Shown here: in pieces, positions 27,131 through 37,502 of the stretch
Layout of the letters: each line of letters begins with the position of its first letter
How positions within the stretch are numbered: the first letter of the stretch is position 1
NCBI GenBank assembly: GCA_963705155.1
Contig: CAVPJC010000020.1
Coordinates: 1 to 64,000 of the forward strand
Source: CAVPJC01 sp963705155
GTDB taxonomy: Bacteria; Chloroflexota; Anaerolineae; Anaerolineales; UBA4823
DNA: 64,000 nucleotides
Reading direction: 5' to 3'
Translations under genes and position numbers: made by a program
Notes under the pieces: generated by a model
Database searches by the model: none
The model's input: only the letters and a program-made list of their open reading frames with translations
What the model was told of the DNA's origin: nothing

Positions 27131-28324
27131 ATGTCTATAAATTATCGTGCTCGCAGGATTAACTTTCTCGTCCTGCTTGGGTTACTGTTACCGGTTTTAG
27201 CGCTTGCCTGCCGGACGGTTGTACCCAATTCTGTCCCAACGGAACCAAGCGTTTCACCGGTCCAACCGGTGGCGCCTGCTGTGACACAGTTCAATCCACC
27301 CAATGCAGCGCCCCAGATTGTTTCGAGCGATGACCAGGCTCTGGTGGAACTTTATGCCAGGGTAAATCCGTCGGTGGTCAATATCACGATCTATGCTGTT
27401 CAAAACGAATTACAACTGCCCCAGGGCCAGGGGTCAGGCTTTGTCTTTGACACCCAGGGAAACATTGTCACCAATGCACATGTGGTGCAGGATGCTGAAC
27501 AAATAGAAGTGACTTTCTCCGATGGCAGGACTCGCAGCGCACGATTGGTGGGACAGGACCTGAACAGCGATCTGGCTGTGGTGAATGTCTCCGATATTCC
27601 GGAGGGAATACAGCCGCTCCCCCTGGGCAATATGGAATCGCTGGCGGTGGGCCAATCGGTTGTGGCAATTGGCAACCCCTTCGGACTGGAAGGCACATTG
27701 ACACGCGGGATTATCAGCTCCCTGGGGCGTTCCATCCCGGCTCTGACGCCTTTTACCATCCCGCAATCTATTCAAACCGATGCGGCTATCAATCCGGGCA
27801 ATTCCGGCGGCCCGCTGCTCAATTTGAGCGGCGAAGTTGTGGGTGTCAATGCCCAGATTGAGACGGATGGTGTCAGCAACAGCAACCTGGGTGTAGGGTT
27901 TGCCATCCCGGTGAGCATTGTAAAAATGGTTGTTCCGGATTTGATTGCAAACGGTAAACATGCATGGGCCTGGCTGGGTGTGCGGGGTGGCAATGTGAGT
28001 CCGACACTGGTGGATGCCATGAACCTGCCGGTAGATTCGGGGGCATATCTTGCTGAGGTGATCGCAGGCGGTCCTGCTGCGAGCGCCGGTCTGCGCGGAG
28101 CCAGTGATACCAAAACTCAGAACGGCCGCCAGGTGGAGGTGGGTGGCGATGTCATCACCGCAATTGATGGGCAGCCGGTGGTCACATTTGACGATTTGTT
28201 GATCTACGTCGCCCTCAACACCTCTCCGGGGCAAGAAGTGAACCTGACAATTGTGCGTGATGGCCAATCGCGCGATGTGAAGGTCACTCTGGAAGAACGG
28301 CCCAGCAACCTGAATCAGAATTAA
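27131..28324 (+). CDS. HtrA/DegP-type S1C serine protease
   Basis: 397 residues from ATG 27131, placed 9 bases after GGAGG; an upstream TTG is too close to that site. The N-terminus FLVLLGLLLPVLALACRT is a signal segment with a possible lipobox Cys, so it is probably exported and lipid-anchored. The trypsin-like domain shows the triad: His in IVTNAHVVQDA, Asp in DLNSDLAVVNV and Ser in INPGNSGGPLLN, followed by one PDZ domain (GAYLAEVIAGGPAASAGLRG, VITAIDGQPV). Such proteases degrade or refold damaged envelope proteins. It is monocistronic, ending at a strong terminator. Confidence 0.92.
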   Translation: MSINYRARRINFLVLLGLLLPVLALACRTVVPNSVPTEPSVSPVQPVAPAVTQFNPPNAAPQIVSSDDQALVELYARVNPSVVNITIYAVQNELQLPQGQGSGFVFDTQGNIVTNAHVVQDAEQIEVTFSDGRTRSARLVGQDLNSDLAVVNVSDIPEGIQPLPLGNMESLAVGQSVVAIGNPFGLEGTLTRGIISSLGRSIPALTPFTIPQSIQTDAAINPGNSGGPLLNLSGEVVGVNAQIETDGVSNSNLGVGFAIPVSIVKMVVPDLIANGKHAWAWLGVRGGNVSPTLVDAMNLPVDSGAYLAEVIAGGPAASAGLRGASDTKTQNGRQVEVGGDVITAIDGQPVVTFDDLLIYVALNTSPGQEVNLTIVRDGQSRDVKVTLEERPSNLNQN

Positions 28325-28348
28325 TTACAAGCAGCGAGTTGCATGGTT

Positions 28349-28386
28349 AAACCACATGCGGGCGTCAGAACGCCCGCATGTGGTTT
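28349..28386. terminator. strong bidirectional terminator
   Basis: A perfect 16-bp stem with arms AAACCACATGCGGGCG and its complement, a 6-base loop TCAGAA and T-runs on both strands. It ends both the HtrA gene and the convergent HAD operon. Confidence 0.9.
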
Positions 28387-28387
28387 T

Positions 28388-29188
28388 TTACAGGCTGTTT
28401 AGCACCGCTGGAAGTTCGATGAGTGTATGGATGACTGCATCCGGTTGAATTGTGTCTTCATGGGCGCGGTTGGCGGCTGTGTCGGCGCGCCGCGTGATCC
28501 AGATCGCTTTCATACCTGCCAGATGGGCTCCCAGAATATCGGCTCCGAGCATATCTCCCACCATTACGGCACGATCGGCTTGTACGCCCAATTGCTCCAG
28601 CGCCTGGTGAAAAATGCGTGGATTGGGTTTGCGGATACCCTGAGCGGCTGAAGAGAGCACCACTTCAAGATGAGGCTGCAGGCGGGCCTTCTTTACCAGC
28701 GTACGAACATCGGCGTCATCACTGGCATTGGAGATCAGGCCCAGCCGGTACCCCAAACGTTTGAGTTCCAGGATGGTTGGCAGGGCATCCACCTCTGGCT
28801 GCCAGTGGGACTGGCTGACTGTATACATGCTCGCCAGGGCAGGCCGGAGGATGGCCTCAGATACATCGGTGTAACCCCATTCCGCCAGTAATGTACGCAA
28901 AATATAACCTGTGGTGTATTCAATGAATTCGGTGTCACGTTCTGCATGATATGAACTTAACCGGCTGCGAAACTGGATTGGAAATTGGTCGCCAACCAGC
29001 GAGAAGCCGGCTGCGCGCAGGTGGTGGAGCAGGGCGCTGTCACTCTGGCGAATGACTTCGGGCCAGTCACCATCAAAGTAAATCAAGGTGCTTCCAAGAT
29101 CAAACAAAACCGCATCGAATGGCAGGGCAGGAGAATTCATTGGGCGAGGTGGAAGATGAAGCTTAAGACACCGGTCTGGTTGTTTCAA
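28388..29188 (-). CDS. HAD family hydrolase
   Basis: About 250-266 residues with all four HAD motifs: DAVLFDLGSTLIYFDGDW (motif I), LGLISNASDDADVRTL (motif II), RKPNPRIFHQAL (motif III Lys) and MVGDMLGADILGAHLAGM (motif IV). A likely small-molecule phosphatase or phosphoglycolate-type enzyme of the cytosol. The TTG at 29188 overlaps the stop of the preceding dehydrogenase gene, while ATG 29140 (MNSPALPF) gives the usual short N-terminus; the latter fits the family better. It is the last gene of a three-gene unit. Confidence 0.85.
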   Translation of the reverse strand: MKQPDRCLKLHLPPRPMNSPALPFDAVLFDLGSTLIYFDGDWPEVIRQSDSALLHHLRAAGFSLVGDQFPIQFRSRLSSYHAERDTEFIEYTTGYILRTLLAEWGYTDVSEAILRPALASMYTVSQSHWQPEVDALPTILELKRLGYRLGLISNASDDADVRTLVKKARLQPHLEVVLSSAAQGIRKPNPRIFHQALEQLGVQADRAVMVGDMLGADILGAHLAGMKAIWITRRADTAANRAHEDTIQPDAVIHTLIELPAVLNSL

Positions 29189-30204
29189 TAGCCGCGTCCA
29201 ATATCAATGCGATTGTAGAGAGGCAAACCAGCAATGAAGCGCTGCAAATTTGCTGCAAACATCTCGGTAGCACGTTCATCATAGTTCGGTGTGTTGCCAG
29301 AGATATGCGGGGTCAATATAACATTGGGAAGCTTCCAAAGCGGGCTTTCATTCGGAAGTGGTTCTTCTGGATACACATCCAGCGCCGCCCCGGCGATCTT
29401 ACGGTCTTTCAAAGCAGTGTAAAGGGCGCCATGATCGATGATGCCGCCGCGCGAGACGTCCACTAAATAGGCCGTGGGTTTGCACACGGCCAGTTCTTCT
29501 GCTTTGATCAGGTTGTGCGTGGCTGGCGTTTTGGGCAGGGTGACGACAATAAAATCGCATTCCTTGAGCATACTGCGCAAGGCCTCGGCGGGGTAGATGC
29601 GGTGGACCAGATCACCACCGGGATCACCCATACCAGGAGGAATATAATCGTAATCTTCGGGGTGCATGGCGTCACGCTTGGAAGCCAGGATTGTCGCGCC
29701 AAACGGCTGCAACAACCGGGCTGTTTGCCGTCCGATGCTCCCATAACCCACGATGCCAATGGTGCTGCCCCGCAGTTCCAGAGGACTGAAGCGCTCCCAG
29801 CGATCGTGTGCCCATTCATTGCGTTTCTGAAAAGTTATCATGTCGTGCAGACGATGACCGAGGGAAAGCAGCATCATCACGATATATTCTGCCATCTGTG
29901 ATGCCGCTGCGCCGCTCAATGTCGTAGCCACAACCCCTGTATTGGTCAACAGCGGGTTGTTGACGATGTGGTCGACGCCTGCCCAGTGGAATTGGATCCA
30001 GCGCAGCCGTGGTACCTGTTCAACCGCGGGGATAACCCGGTTCGTATAGAGAATTTCTATCCTGGCCCACAGGTCTGGGGGAATATCTTCGGGCCGGGAG
30101 GCTTTTTGCACGGTGATCTTGAGGCGGGGCGAGATTTCGTTCAGCCGCGCCAGGAGACTCTCGTGGAAAGGCATGGTGATGAGGACTTCAATTGGCTCGT
30201 TCAT
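29185..30204 (-). CDS. D-2-hydroxyacid dehydrogenase
   Basis: 339 residues. The NAD-binding signature is GSTIGIVGYGSIGRQTARLL, with the catalytic Arg in LVDVSRGGIIDHGAL, Glu in VYPEEPLP and His in LTPHISGNTPNY. It reduces a 2-keto acid to the D-hydroxy acid or the reverse; the exact substrate cannot be told. It lies between the GT-B-like gene and the HAD gene, overlapping the latter's possible start. A family mixture (GhrA, SerA-like) is possible. Confidence 0.9.
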   Translation of the reverse strand: MNEPIEVLITMPFHESLLARLNEISPRLKITVQKASRPEDIPPDLWARIEILYTNRVIPAVEQVPRLRWIQFHWAGVDHIVNNPLLTNTGVVATTLSGAAASQMAEYIVMMLLSLGHRLHDMITFQKRNEWAHDRWERFSPLELRGSTIGIVGYGSIGRQTARLLQPFGATILASKRDAMHPEDYDYIPPGMGDPGGDLVHRIYPAEALRSMLKECDFIVVTLPKTPATHNLIKAEELAVCKPTAYLVDVSRGGIIDHGALYTALKDRKIAGAALDVYPEEPLPNESPLWKLPNVILTPHISGNTPNYDERATEMFAANLQRFIAGLPLYNRIDIGRGY

Positions 30205-30280
30205 AAAGAGACATGTTGGATAAAAGTGGGTTATCTGTGGGATAACGTGGGTATTGCCTCTATTTTACCAACGAAAGTGC

Positions 30281-31825
30281 TCAGCCGATGATGGCATTGC
30301 CGTTTTTTCGTTCGAATTTTTTACCGGTCGCCAGCTCAACACACTTGTAGGCGCCGTCGTAGATGCCAATGTACTTGTTTTTGACGATGCAATCGCAGTA
30401 CATTTCCAGCAGATCATCAGCATCCGTGAGCACATCGATCGCCTGAAGCGTTTGGGGTATCGAGCGAGCCTCAACGGTGCCGTCGCCGATTTCAGCGCCG
30501 CGAATAGCTCCCCACATTTCGTGCCCGCCAACCCGTTCGTTGAATAATTTGGGGACAGGGTAGAAAGCCAGCTCGCTGGGCTTGGTTATCATCACGTCAA
30601 TCACGCGCATCAGGTAATTGGTGGCGTAAACCGCATGAAAGGTGTTGTCGTGCAGGAAGACATGCAGGCCGTGGGCAGGTTGGGTGCGGATTTCATCTGC
30701 CAGCGCCCGGGTATCTTCCCAGGTAAAGTGAGTGCGGATGAGGTCTTTGTGATGCGCCAGCTCGGCTTGCAGCCAGTCCCAATTGGCCTTGTGATCGCCG
30801 AGGTTAACAAACAGAGCAATTTTATCTTTCTGGATCAATGGGACACAGTGCTCGATGATGGCCTTAAAAAGCTCGCGCTGAGCGCCGGCGCCGCCCATAG
30901 TTAGGAGAAACCGGCGGGGCTCTTGAGCGTGCATCCGGCGGAGGCGCGCTTCGCAGTCATATTCGATGTTTTCAACCAGCTCATGGTCCACATGATGACC
31001 GGTAAAGTGAATTGCATCGGGCGGAATGGGCTGCATAGTTTTGTTGGTCTCATCAAAACCCCGCAGGATGCGAAAACCGTAATATCCAGACGGCGACTGC
31101 ACGCCATGTTTGGCGCCTTCGGTCAGTTGAAAAGCCATCGGCCAGTTGTCAAACATCATATCAACCACGTTAGTCATGCCGCCGGCGATTGCGCCCATGC
31201 AGTTCCACATATGCGAGGTCAAAATGGGCATATCTGCCGGGAGAGCTGCATACAGATTGCGAAACAATTCGCTCATCGTGTAATCTTTGACATTGGTTTT
31301 CAGGAACCTCCATGGCCAGGCGATGATCCACGAATTGAGTATCGTTGACAGCAGCGGCAGGGTCGGTTCTCCGGTGGTCACCGGCTCCCAGACATATTTG
31401 TTGAAGAACTTGCTCCTCTGTGAAAGCCGTGAAAACCAGCTGTAATTGTGATTGCAGTAGTTGATCACCTCGGTGGTTACGCCGGGTATCGCCAGCAGAT
31501 CCAGCCAATAAGGTGTGAAGCCCATTGCCCTGGCACAGGATGCGCCGGCCATGGCAATGCGATAATGTCCAAACCCCATGCGGATCGTGCTGCAAATTAC
31601 AGCGTTTTCTGGTTGGATTTTTTCTCCATCATCCGTGCGCAGGATGTCTTTGAGCCCGAAGATAGACCCCAGGTAAGGATTGTCTTTGACGCTGAGTGTA
31701 TATTTTTCATCGGGGTTATAGTTGAATTTCTTTTTTAACCAATTTTGACGCCGGATAATTTGCCTGGAATGACCTTCGCCAATTGAATTTCCGTAAACAA
31801 CAAAACGACCGTTCTCCAGTTTCAT
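30281..31825 (-). CDS. GT-B-fold glycosyltransferase-like protein, family unrecognised
   Basis: 514 residues from ATG 31825, preceded by GAAGGA. It shows AVICSTIRMGFGHYRIAMAGA, like the N-terminal Gly-rich loop of GT28/MGDG-synthase proteins, and, in the C-terminal half, FLLTMGGAGAQREL and VMITKPSELAFYPVPKLF, like the nucleotide-sugar binding region of MurG-type enzymes. There is no signal peptide and no clear membrane helix. I cannot name a substrate; lipid glycosylation is one option. It is transcribed with the dehydrogenase and HAD genes. Confidence 0.5.
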   Translation of the reverse strand: MKLENGRFVVYGNSIGEGHSRQIIRRQNWLKKKFNYNPDEKYTLSVKDNPYLGSIFGLKDILRTDDGEKIQPENAVICSTIRMGFGHYRIAMAGASCARAMGFTPYWLDLLAIPGVTTEVINYCNHNYSWFSRLSQRSKFFNKYVWEPVTTGEPTLPLLSTILNSWIIAWPWRFLKTNVKDYTMSELFRNLYAALPADMPILTSHMWNCMGAIAGGMTNVVDMMFDNWPMAFQLTEGAKHGVQSPSGYYGFRILRGFDETNKTMQPIPPDAIHFTGHHVDHELVENIEYDCEARLRRMHAQEPRRFLLTMGGAGAQRELFKAIIEHCVPLIQKDKIALFVNLGDHKANWDWLQAELAHHKDLIRTHFTWEDTRALADEIRTQPAHGLHVFLHDNTFHAVYATNYLMRVIDVMITKPSELAFYPVPKLFNERVGGHEMWGAIRGAEIGDGTVEARSIPQTLQAIDVLTDADDLLEMYCDCIVKNKYIGIYDGAYKCVELATGKKFERKNGNAIIG

Positions 31826-31915
31826 CGATGATTTTCCTTCAATGTAATCATTGCACAAGCCAAACGATTATAACTGACGCGCAGTGTCTATCCTTGAGTT
31901 TTAAGATAATCAAAT

Positions 31916-31939
31916 GCCCGCCTCGCTCTTGAGGCGGGC
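31916..31939 (-). terminator. terminator of the sugar ABC operon
   Basis: GCCCGCCTC and GAGGCGGGC form a 9-bp stem with a 6-base loop, followed on the minus strand by ATTTGATT. It lies about 55 bases beyond the last permease gene. Confidence 0.65.
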
Positions 31940-31992
31940 AACGATTTGCCGGCTTGAAGTATTCTGGCGCCGCCTTACCTACCGGAACTGGA

Positions 31993-33213
31993 TCACCCTT
32001 TCACGCCGCTGCTGGTGGCGCTCTCAACAAAGAAGCGTTGCGCCAGGATATAAACAATCATGGGCGGTAGAATGGCAATCGCCGCACCTGCCATGACCAG
32101 GTTGGCATTATCGCTGGCTTTTCCGCGCAGGATGCTGAGCGACAATGTGAGCACGTGGTTGGCTCGGTTGCCGGTGTTGATGATCACCAGCGGCCAGAAG
32201 AAGCTGTTCCATGCATATAAGAAGGTGAAGGTAGCCAGGGTCGCCAGGGCCGGAACGCTGGCGGGAAGAAAGATGCGCACCAGGATTTCCAGCCGCGAGG
32301 CGCCATCGATCAGGGCTGCTTCTTCGATTTCTTTCGGAATGGTGATAAAGAACTGGCGCATCAGAAAAGTGCCGTAAGCTGTGAACAGCCAGGGGATGAT
32401 CAGGGAAGCCAGTTTGTCCACCCAGCCAATCAACACCATTAATTGGTAAAGCGGGGTGATCAACACCACAAAGGGGATCATGATGGTGCCCAGGTAAACG
32501 ACGAAAAGCTGGTCCCGTCCTGGAAAACGCAGGCGCGCCAGAGCGTAACCGCCCAACACCGATGTAATCAGTTGTCCCAGCACCACCAGCAGAGTGATCA
32601 ATGTGGTGTTGGTCAGGCTGCGATCCAGGCCCTGCAACTGGGTGACGTCGGAATAATTTTCCGGACGGGCAGTGGGTTTTTCAACGGGTTGGCTCAGACG
32701 AACATTCTGCAAAACGAAAATTTCCGGGTTTTGCGGATCGACGAACTTACCCAGGGCGGTCTGGTCTACCTTGACCATGGGAATAATCTGGCCATCCACA
32801 TCCACGTCAAAAAGGTTTTCTTCCTTGCCGTTGACCATTGCAGTCTGTTGGTTGGTTGCTCCGCCGGTAGGTTTCACATCTGTCAGCGGGCGCTGGTAGG
32901 TTGTCTCCAGATTTTCCGGTGCTGCAAAGATACCAATGCGGATGCTGCTTTGCGCCAGGGCAAATTGGCGCTGTTGACCCTCGTATTCTACATAGTATAG
33001 CGGGAGCGGCTCTTTGGCCCCATCAACTTCCGTGGTAATACCAAGCATGGGCATCAGGCGCGGCGGGTAGCGAAAGGTGTCCTTCTGGTATTTGAAGGAT
33101 GTGGAAAACATGAATAAAAATGGGAACAGCATCAAATAGGCAAAACCAATCAGCAGGGCATAGCTCAGGAGATTGGCCAGCAGACTAAAGAAGCGGTACG
33201 AAGATTTCATCAC
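31993..33213 (-). CDS. carbohydrate ABC transporter permease, MalG-like
   Basis: 406 residues. One N-terminal helix (YALLIGFAYLMLFPFLFMF) is followed by an extracellular insert of about 130 residues (65-195) rich in Pro, Gln and Val, then five helices including VLGGYALARLRFPGRD and the EAA loop EEAALIDGASRLEILVRIFLP that contacts the ATPase. MalG-type permeases import sugars with MalF and a solute-binding protein. No ATPase gene is present here, so an MsmX-like shared subunit is likely encoded elsewhere. It lies 15 bases after the partner permease gene. Confidence 0.9.
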   Translation of the reverse strand: MMKSSYRFFSLLANLLSYALLIGFAYLMLFPFLFMFSTSFKYQKDTFRYPPRLMPMLGITTEVDGAKEPLPLYYVEYEGQQRQFALAQSSIRIGIFAAPENLETTYQRPLTDVKPTGGATNQQTAMVNGKEENLFDVDVDGQIIPMVKVDQTALGKFVDPQNPEIFVLQNVRLSQPVEKPTARPENYSDVTQLQGLDRSLTNTTLITLLVVLGQLITSVLGGYALARLRFPGRDQLFVVYLGTIMIPFVVLITPLYQLMVLIGWVDKLASLIIPWLFTAYGTFLMRQFFITIPKEIEEAALIDGASRLEILVRIFLPASVPALATLATFTFLYAWNSFFWPLVIINTGNRANHVLTLSLSILRGKASDNANLVMAGAAIAILPPMIVYILAQRFFVESATSSGVKG

Positions 33214-33227
33214 AGCCTCCCTGTACT

Positions 33228-34904
33228 TCAGGCGCCGTATGCGCCCGTACCGGCGCGCTGGCGCCTGTACTGGATGAGGGTAACGCTAAAGATCACGATG
33301 AAGAGCACCCAGGCCACTGCCGAGGCGTAGCCCTGCTCGAAGCGCTGGAAACCCTTCTGATAAAGATACAACACTACCGACAGGGTGGAATTGTTCGGCC
33401 CGCCGGGCGGTTCGGTGGGTATCAGGACGTAAACTTGTTCAAAGAGTTGTAAGGCCTGGATGATGGCAGTGGTGACCACAAAGAAGGTTGTGGGGGCCAG
33501 CAGGGGAATAGTAACATTCCAAAATTTGGCCCAACGCCCGGCGCCATCCACAGTTGCCGCTTCGTACAGCTCGCCGGGGATATTTTGCAAACCAGCGAGG
33601 AAGAGGACGGTGTTCAACCCGATCCACTGCCAGGCAGACATGATTACAACCGCAAGCAATGCGGTGCGGGTGTCTGAAAGCCAGCGAATCTGTGGGTCTA
33701 TGACAGCGGCACCAAACAGGCTGTTAATCAACTCCACCCCACTGGTGATCCCATAGTTGATATAACCAACTGCGGCGTTGTACAGCCACTGCCAGATGAG
33801 CGCCACACCCACCACGGCGGCAATACTCGGTAGAAAGTAGATGGCTCTGAAGAATTTCATCCCGGGCAGCTTGCTGTTGAGCAAATTGGCCAACAACAAG
33901 GCCGGTATGACACTAAGCGGCACCGCCATCAGGCTGAATGTGAAGGTATTGCGCAGCGCCAGCCAGAACAGCTTGTCTTCTGCGCCGATGATGATGTGTT
34001 TTCCGAACAGACTGAAACGGGTAAGCTCATCATACACAGTCACATCCAACACTTCAGAGGCGCGCTGATCCGGGTTATCCAGAAATCCAACATCCAGGTT
34101 GATGATTTTAGCGTAGTTTTGCAGACCGACCCAGTTTTTGGTGCCGAAGGCGTCCCAATCAGTGAAACTGACATAGAGAGAAAAAAGCAGCGGACCGGCG
34201 AAGAAAATGAGGAACCCCAATAGATTTGGAGATAGGAAAAGCCAACCGCTCAGCATCTCTTCATGCCGGTTGTTGGCGCCAAGTGCGTCAGCAGAAGACT
34301 TGCGCCACATTCCGACGATCATCACAGCAAACAAAAGCGTGCCTGTGACCAGGCCGATTGGGAGAGGGGAAGTCAATTTACCGATCAATGAGAGGGTGCC
34401 GGGGATGATCCCAATAGCAAAGAGAAAGATGATCAGAAATGCGATCATGATCAGGCGCCCCGACTGTTGGAAGAAACGCTGCCGGGCCGGGTAGTTTTCG
34501 TACCTGTCACCGAATGCGCTCACCAGGTAGCCCACGAAAACTCCAAGCAGGTAGGGGATACCGCGCGCCAAAAGTTCCTGCCAGTGAATCGATTCCTGTG
34601 AATATCCCCAAGACGTGCATGCCGCCAAACAGGCAGAAAATAAAACCCAGATAGTTGATCGCCAGCGAAAGCGTCCTTCCATTATGCTGGCGGCGCAGTA
34701 AGAGGAATACCGTGACAGCGCTGGCGGCGGCAAAGATCACAAGGGCGGCAATTCCAGGCTCTGAACGAGCGCCGGGCGGTCACCTTGCGCCTGCCACATT
34801 ACAAAGGCGCCAATCGCGCCTCCAACAGCGATCAAGGCGTGCCAGGCTGCGATAACCATAACCGCGATGCGGGTTTTGTTTGGATTGCTCATCGGTAAGT
34901 TCAC
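33228..34904 (-). CDS. carbohydrate ABC transporter permease, MalF-like, with N-terminal extension (frameshifted)
   Basis: The start is GTG 34904, five bases after a perfect AGGAGG. The N-terminus (MNLPMSNPNKTRIAVMVIAA) adds about 170 residues with four or five helices not found in typical partner permeases, reaching LSGWLFLSPNLLGFLIFFAGP where the standard domain starts. Shifts near 34740 (after QSLELPP) and near 34600 must be corrected to join these pieces. The EAA loop is YEAATVDGAGRWAKFWNVTIP. E. coli MalF also has extra N-terminal helices. It pairs with the MalG-like protein. Confidence 0.82.
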
Positions 34905-34936
34905 AGGAACCTCCTGGATCGTAAGCAAATTGATTT

Positions 34937-34986
34937 GAAAAGCCGGGCAGGCATAAAGGATATCTTATTGGCCTACCCGGCTTTTC
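34937..34986 (-). terminator. intercistronic stem-loop between binding protein and permeases
   Basis: A 16-bp stem (one mismatch) with arms 34937-34952 and 34971-34986 and an 18-base loop, followed on the minus strand by TTTTC. Such partial terminators or RNA-stabilising hairpins often sit after solute-binding genes, raising their share of transcript over the permeases. Confidence 0.6.
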
Positions 34987-35006
34987 ACACACATCACAGA
35001 ACGGGA

Positions 35007-36250
35007 TTACTTGTTGAACACTTTATTGGCTTCGTCGCAGATGGTGGCGGCGAAGTCGTCGACGGATGGTTTGACCGGTGAGGACGGCGGTGATGGCAGG
35101 GCCCATGACGGCGTCGAACTCAGGCCAGCGAGCCGGCCCAGAGGGGGCCTTCGGCGACAGGGTTGTTGGCGAGGCCATTGAGGAAGGCCTGGTTGTTGTC
35201 GGGCGGGGTGAAGGTGAGGAACTTATCGAGAGCTTCCTGGCTGACGCGGCTGGGGATGTTGGTGCCGAGCTCGGAGATCATGCCCTGGGTCTCGGCGGTG
35301 GTGAGTTCCTGGACCAGCTTCCAGGCTTCTTCGGGGTGCTGCGGTTTTGGCGTTGATACGTAAGCGCCCCAGAAGAGCCAGTTGCCCATGCCCTTGCGGG
35401 CCGGTGGGGAGTTCAACGGCATCCCAGTTGAAGGCGGCGTTGGCGCGGATGCCGGGGGTGGCCCAGCGGCCGTTCTGGAACATGGCGACATTACCGGCCA
35501 TGAAGGGGGGTTCGGAGTCTTCGCCATAGGGCACGGCGACATCGAAGTCCTGGTAGAGGCTGCGTTGGAACTCGAGACCCTGGAGCGATTCGGGGGTGTC
35601 GAGAGCGCAAGCGGTGCGGTCAGCGTTGAAGAAACCGCCGCCGGAGGCATTGAGCCAGACACCGTAGGGACCCCACCAGGCGTTGGCGCCGTAGCCGTAG
35701 ATATCGGAGCCCAGGGCGCGGACTTTCTGAGAGACTTCCAGGAAGGCGTCCCAGGTCCATTTGCCTTCTTTGGCAAGCTCACGCGGGTCGGCGTGCGCCG
35801 GCTTCGTTGATCAGGTCGAGGTTCAGGTAGAGGGCAAAGGTGGAGACGTCACGGGGCAGGCCCCAGAGGGCGCCGAGTTAGCGCCGGATTTGCCGGTTTC
35901 GGGGTTGAAGGCCAGATGGAACATGGGGCCAGGGTAGAAGTCGTCAACCGTAGAAGCCGGAGGCGTCGGCAGCCAGATCGTCAGCGTTGATGATCAGGCC
36001 GCGGGTGGCAAAGTCGGCGACATCGGTGCCGGGGATCCAGAAGACATCGGGAGCGGTGCCGGCAGCGATTTCGGTCTTGAGCACATCCTGGTAGCTGGAG
36101 GATTCGGAGCCGCCGGGTTCGTAGGTCAGGCGTGACGCCTTCCAACTTGGCATCGATCGCAGTCACTGGCTTGCTGGTAGACATCGATTTCGGCCTGGTT
36201 GTCGGGCCGGGTGCGCCAGCGCAGCGCAATCTCTTCACCCGCTGCTGGGC
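35007..36250 (-). CDS. ABC sugar-binding protein, second tandem copy (frameshifted, no signal peptide)
   Basis: This copy reads AAGEEIALRWRTRPDNQAEI at its N-terminus directly after the end of the first copy, with no signal peptide or start codon of its own, and ends VDDFAATICDEANKVFNK with a proper TAA at 35007. The body includes AVPYGEDSEPPFMAGNVAMF, RANAAFNWDAVELPTGP, GMGNWLFWGAY and QHPEEAWKLVQELTTAETQG, but these fall in several frames (shifts near 35410, 35590, 35880 and others). It is over 90% identical by eye to the first copy. Confidence 0.65.
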
Positions 36251-37502
36251 TGGACAGCAGCCGGCTGGGTTGGTGAAGGTTTTGTTTGCCTCAGCGCAGA
36301 TGGTGGCGGCGAAGTCATCGACGGAGGTTTGGCCGGTGAGGACGGAGGTGATGGCAGGGCCCATGACGGCGTCGAACTCGGGCCAGGAGCCGGCCCAGAG
36401 GGGGCCTTCGGCGGCGGGGTTGTTGGCGAGGCCGTTGAGGAAGGCCTGGTTGTTATCGGGCGGGGTGAAGGTGAGGAACTTATCGAGAGCTTCCTGGGTG
36501 ACGCGGGAGGGGATGTTGGTGCCGAGCTCGGAGATCATCCCCTGGGTCTCGGCGGTGGTGAGTTCCTGGACGAGCTTCCAGGCTTCTTCGGGGTGCTGGG
36601 TTTTGGCGTTGATAGCGTAAGCGCCCCAGAAGAGCCAGTTGCCCATGCCCTTGGGACCGGTGGGGAGTTCAACGGCATCCCAGTTGAAGGCGGCGTTGGC
36701 GCGGATGCCGGGGGTGCCCCAGCGGCCGTTCTGGAACATGGCGACACGACCGGCCATGAAGGGGGGCTCGGAGTCTTCACCGTAGGGCACGGCGACATCG
36801 AAGTCCTGGTAGAGGCTGCGCTGGAACTCGAGACCCTGGAGGGATTCGGGGGTGTCGAGGGCGCAAGCGGTGCGGTCATCGTTGAAGAAACCGCCGCCGG
36901 AGGCATTGAGCCAGACACCGTAGGGACCCCACCAGGCGTTGGCGCCGTAGCCGTAGATATCGGAGCCGAGGGCGCGGACTTTCTGAGAGACTTCGAGGAA
37001 GGCATCCCAGGTCCACTTGCCTTCTTTGGCAAGCTCACGCGGGTCGGCGGCGCCGGCTTCGTTGATCAGGTCGAGGTTGAGGTAGAGGGCGAAGGTGGAG
37101 ACATCACGGGGCAGGCCCCAGAGGGCGCCGAGTTCAGCGCCGGATTTGCCGGTTTCGGGGTTGAAAGCCAGGTGGAACATCGGGCCGGGGTAGAAATCGT
37201 CAACCGAGAAGCCGGAGGTGGCTTGGCAGCCAGATCGTCAGCGTTGAGGATCAGGCCGCGGTTGGCAAAGTCGGCGACATCGGTGCCGGGGATCCAGAAG
37301 ACATCGGGAGCCGTGCCGGCAGCGATTTCGGTCTTGAGCACATCCTGGTAGGAGGAGACTCGGAGCCGCCGGGTTCGTAGGTAGGCGTGATGCCGTCCAT
37401 CTTGGCATCGATCGCATCACTGGCTTGCTGGTAGACATCGATTTCGGCCTGGTTGTCGGGCCGGGTGCGCCAGCGCAGCGCAATCTCTTCACCCGCTGCT
37501 GG
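35037..37502. repeat. tandem direct duplication of about 1.21 kb (solute-binding gene)
   Basis: The segment from 35037 to 36248 matches 36296 to 37502, with an offset of 1254-1259 bases and only scattered differences. The differing offset shows several small indels. The unit starts and ends inside the coding region, so the copies are fused head to tail. Confidence 0.8.

Noticed and set aside
36329..37351. A 340-codon plus-strand frame rich in Gly and Val
   Set aside because: It is the antisense shadow of the duplicated solute-binding genes, with low-complexity composition.
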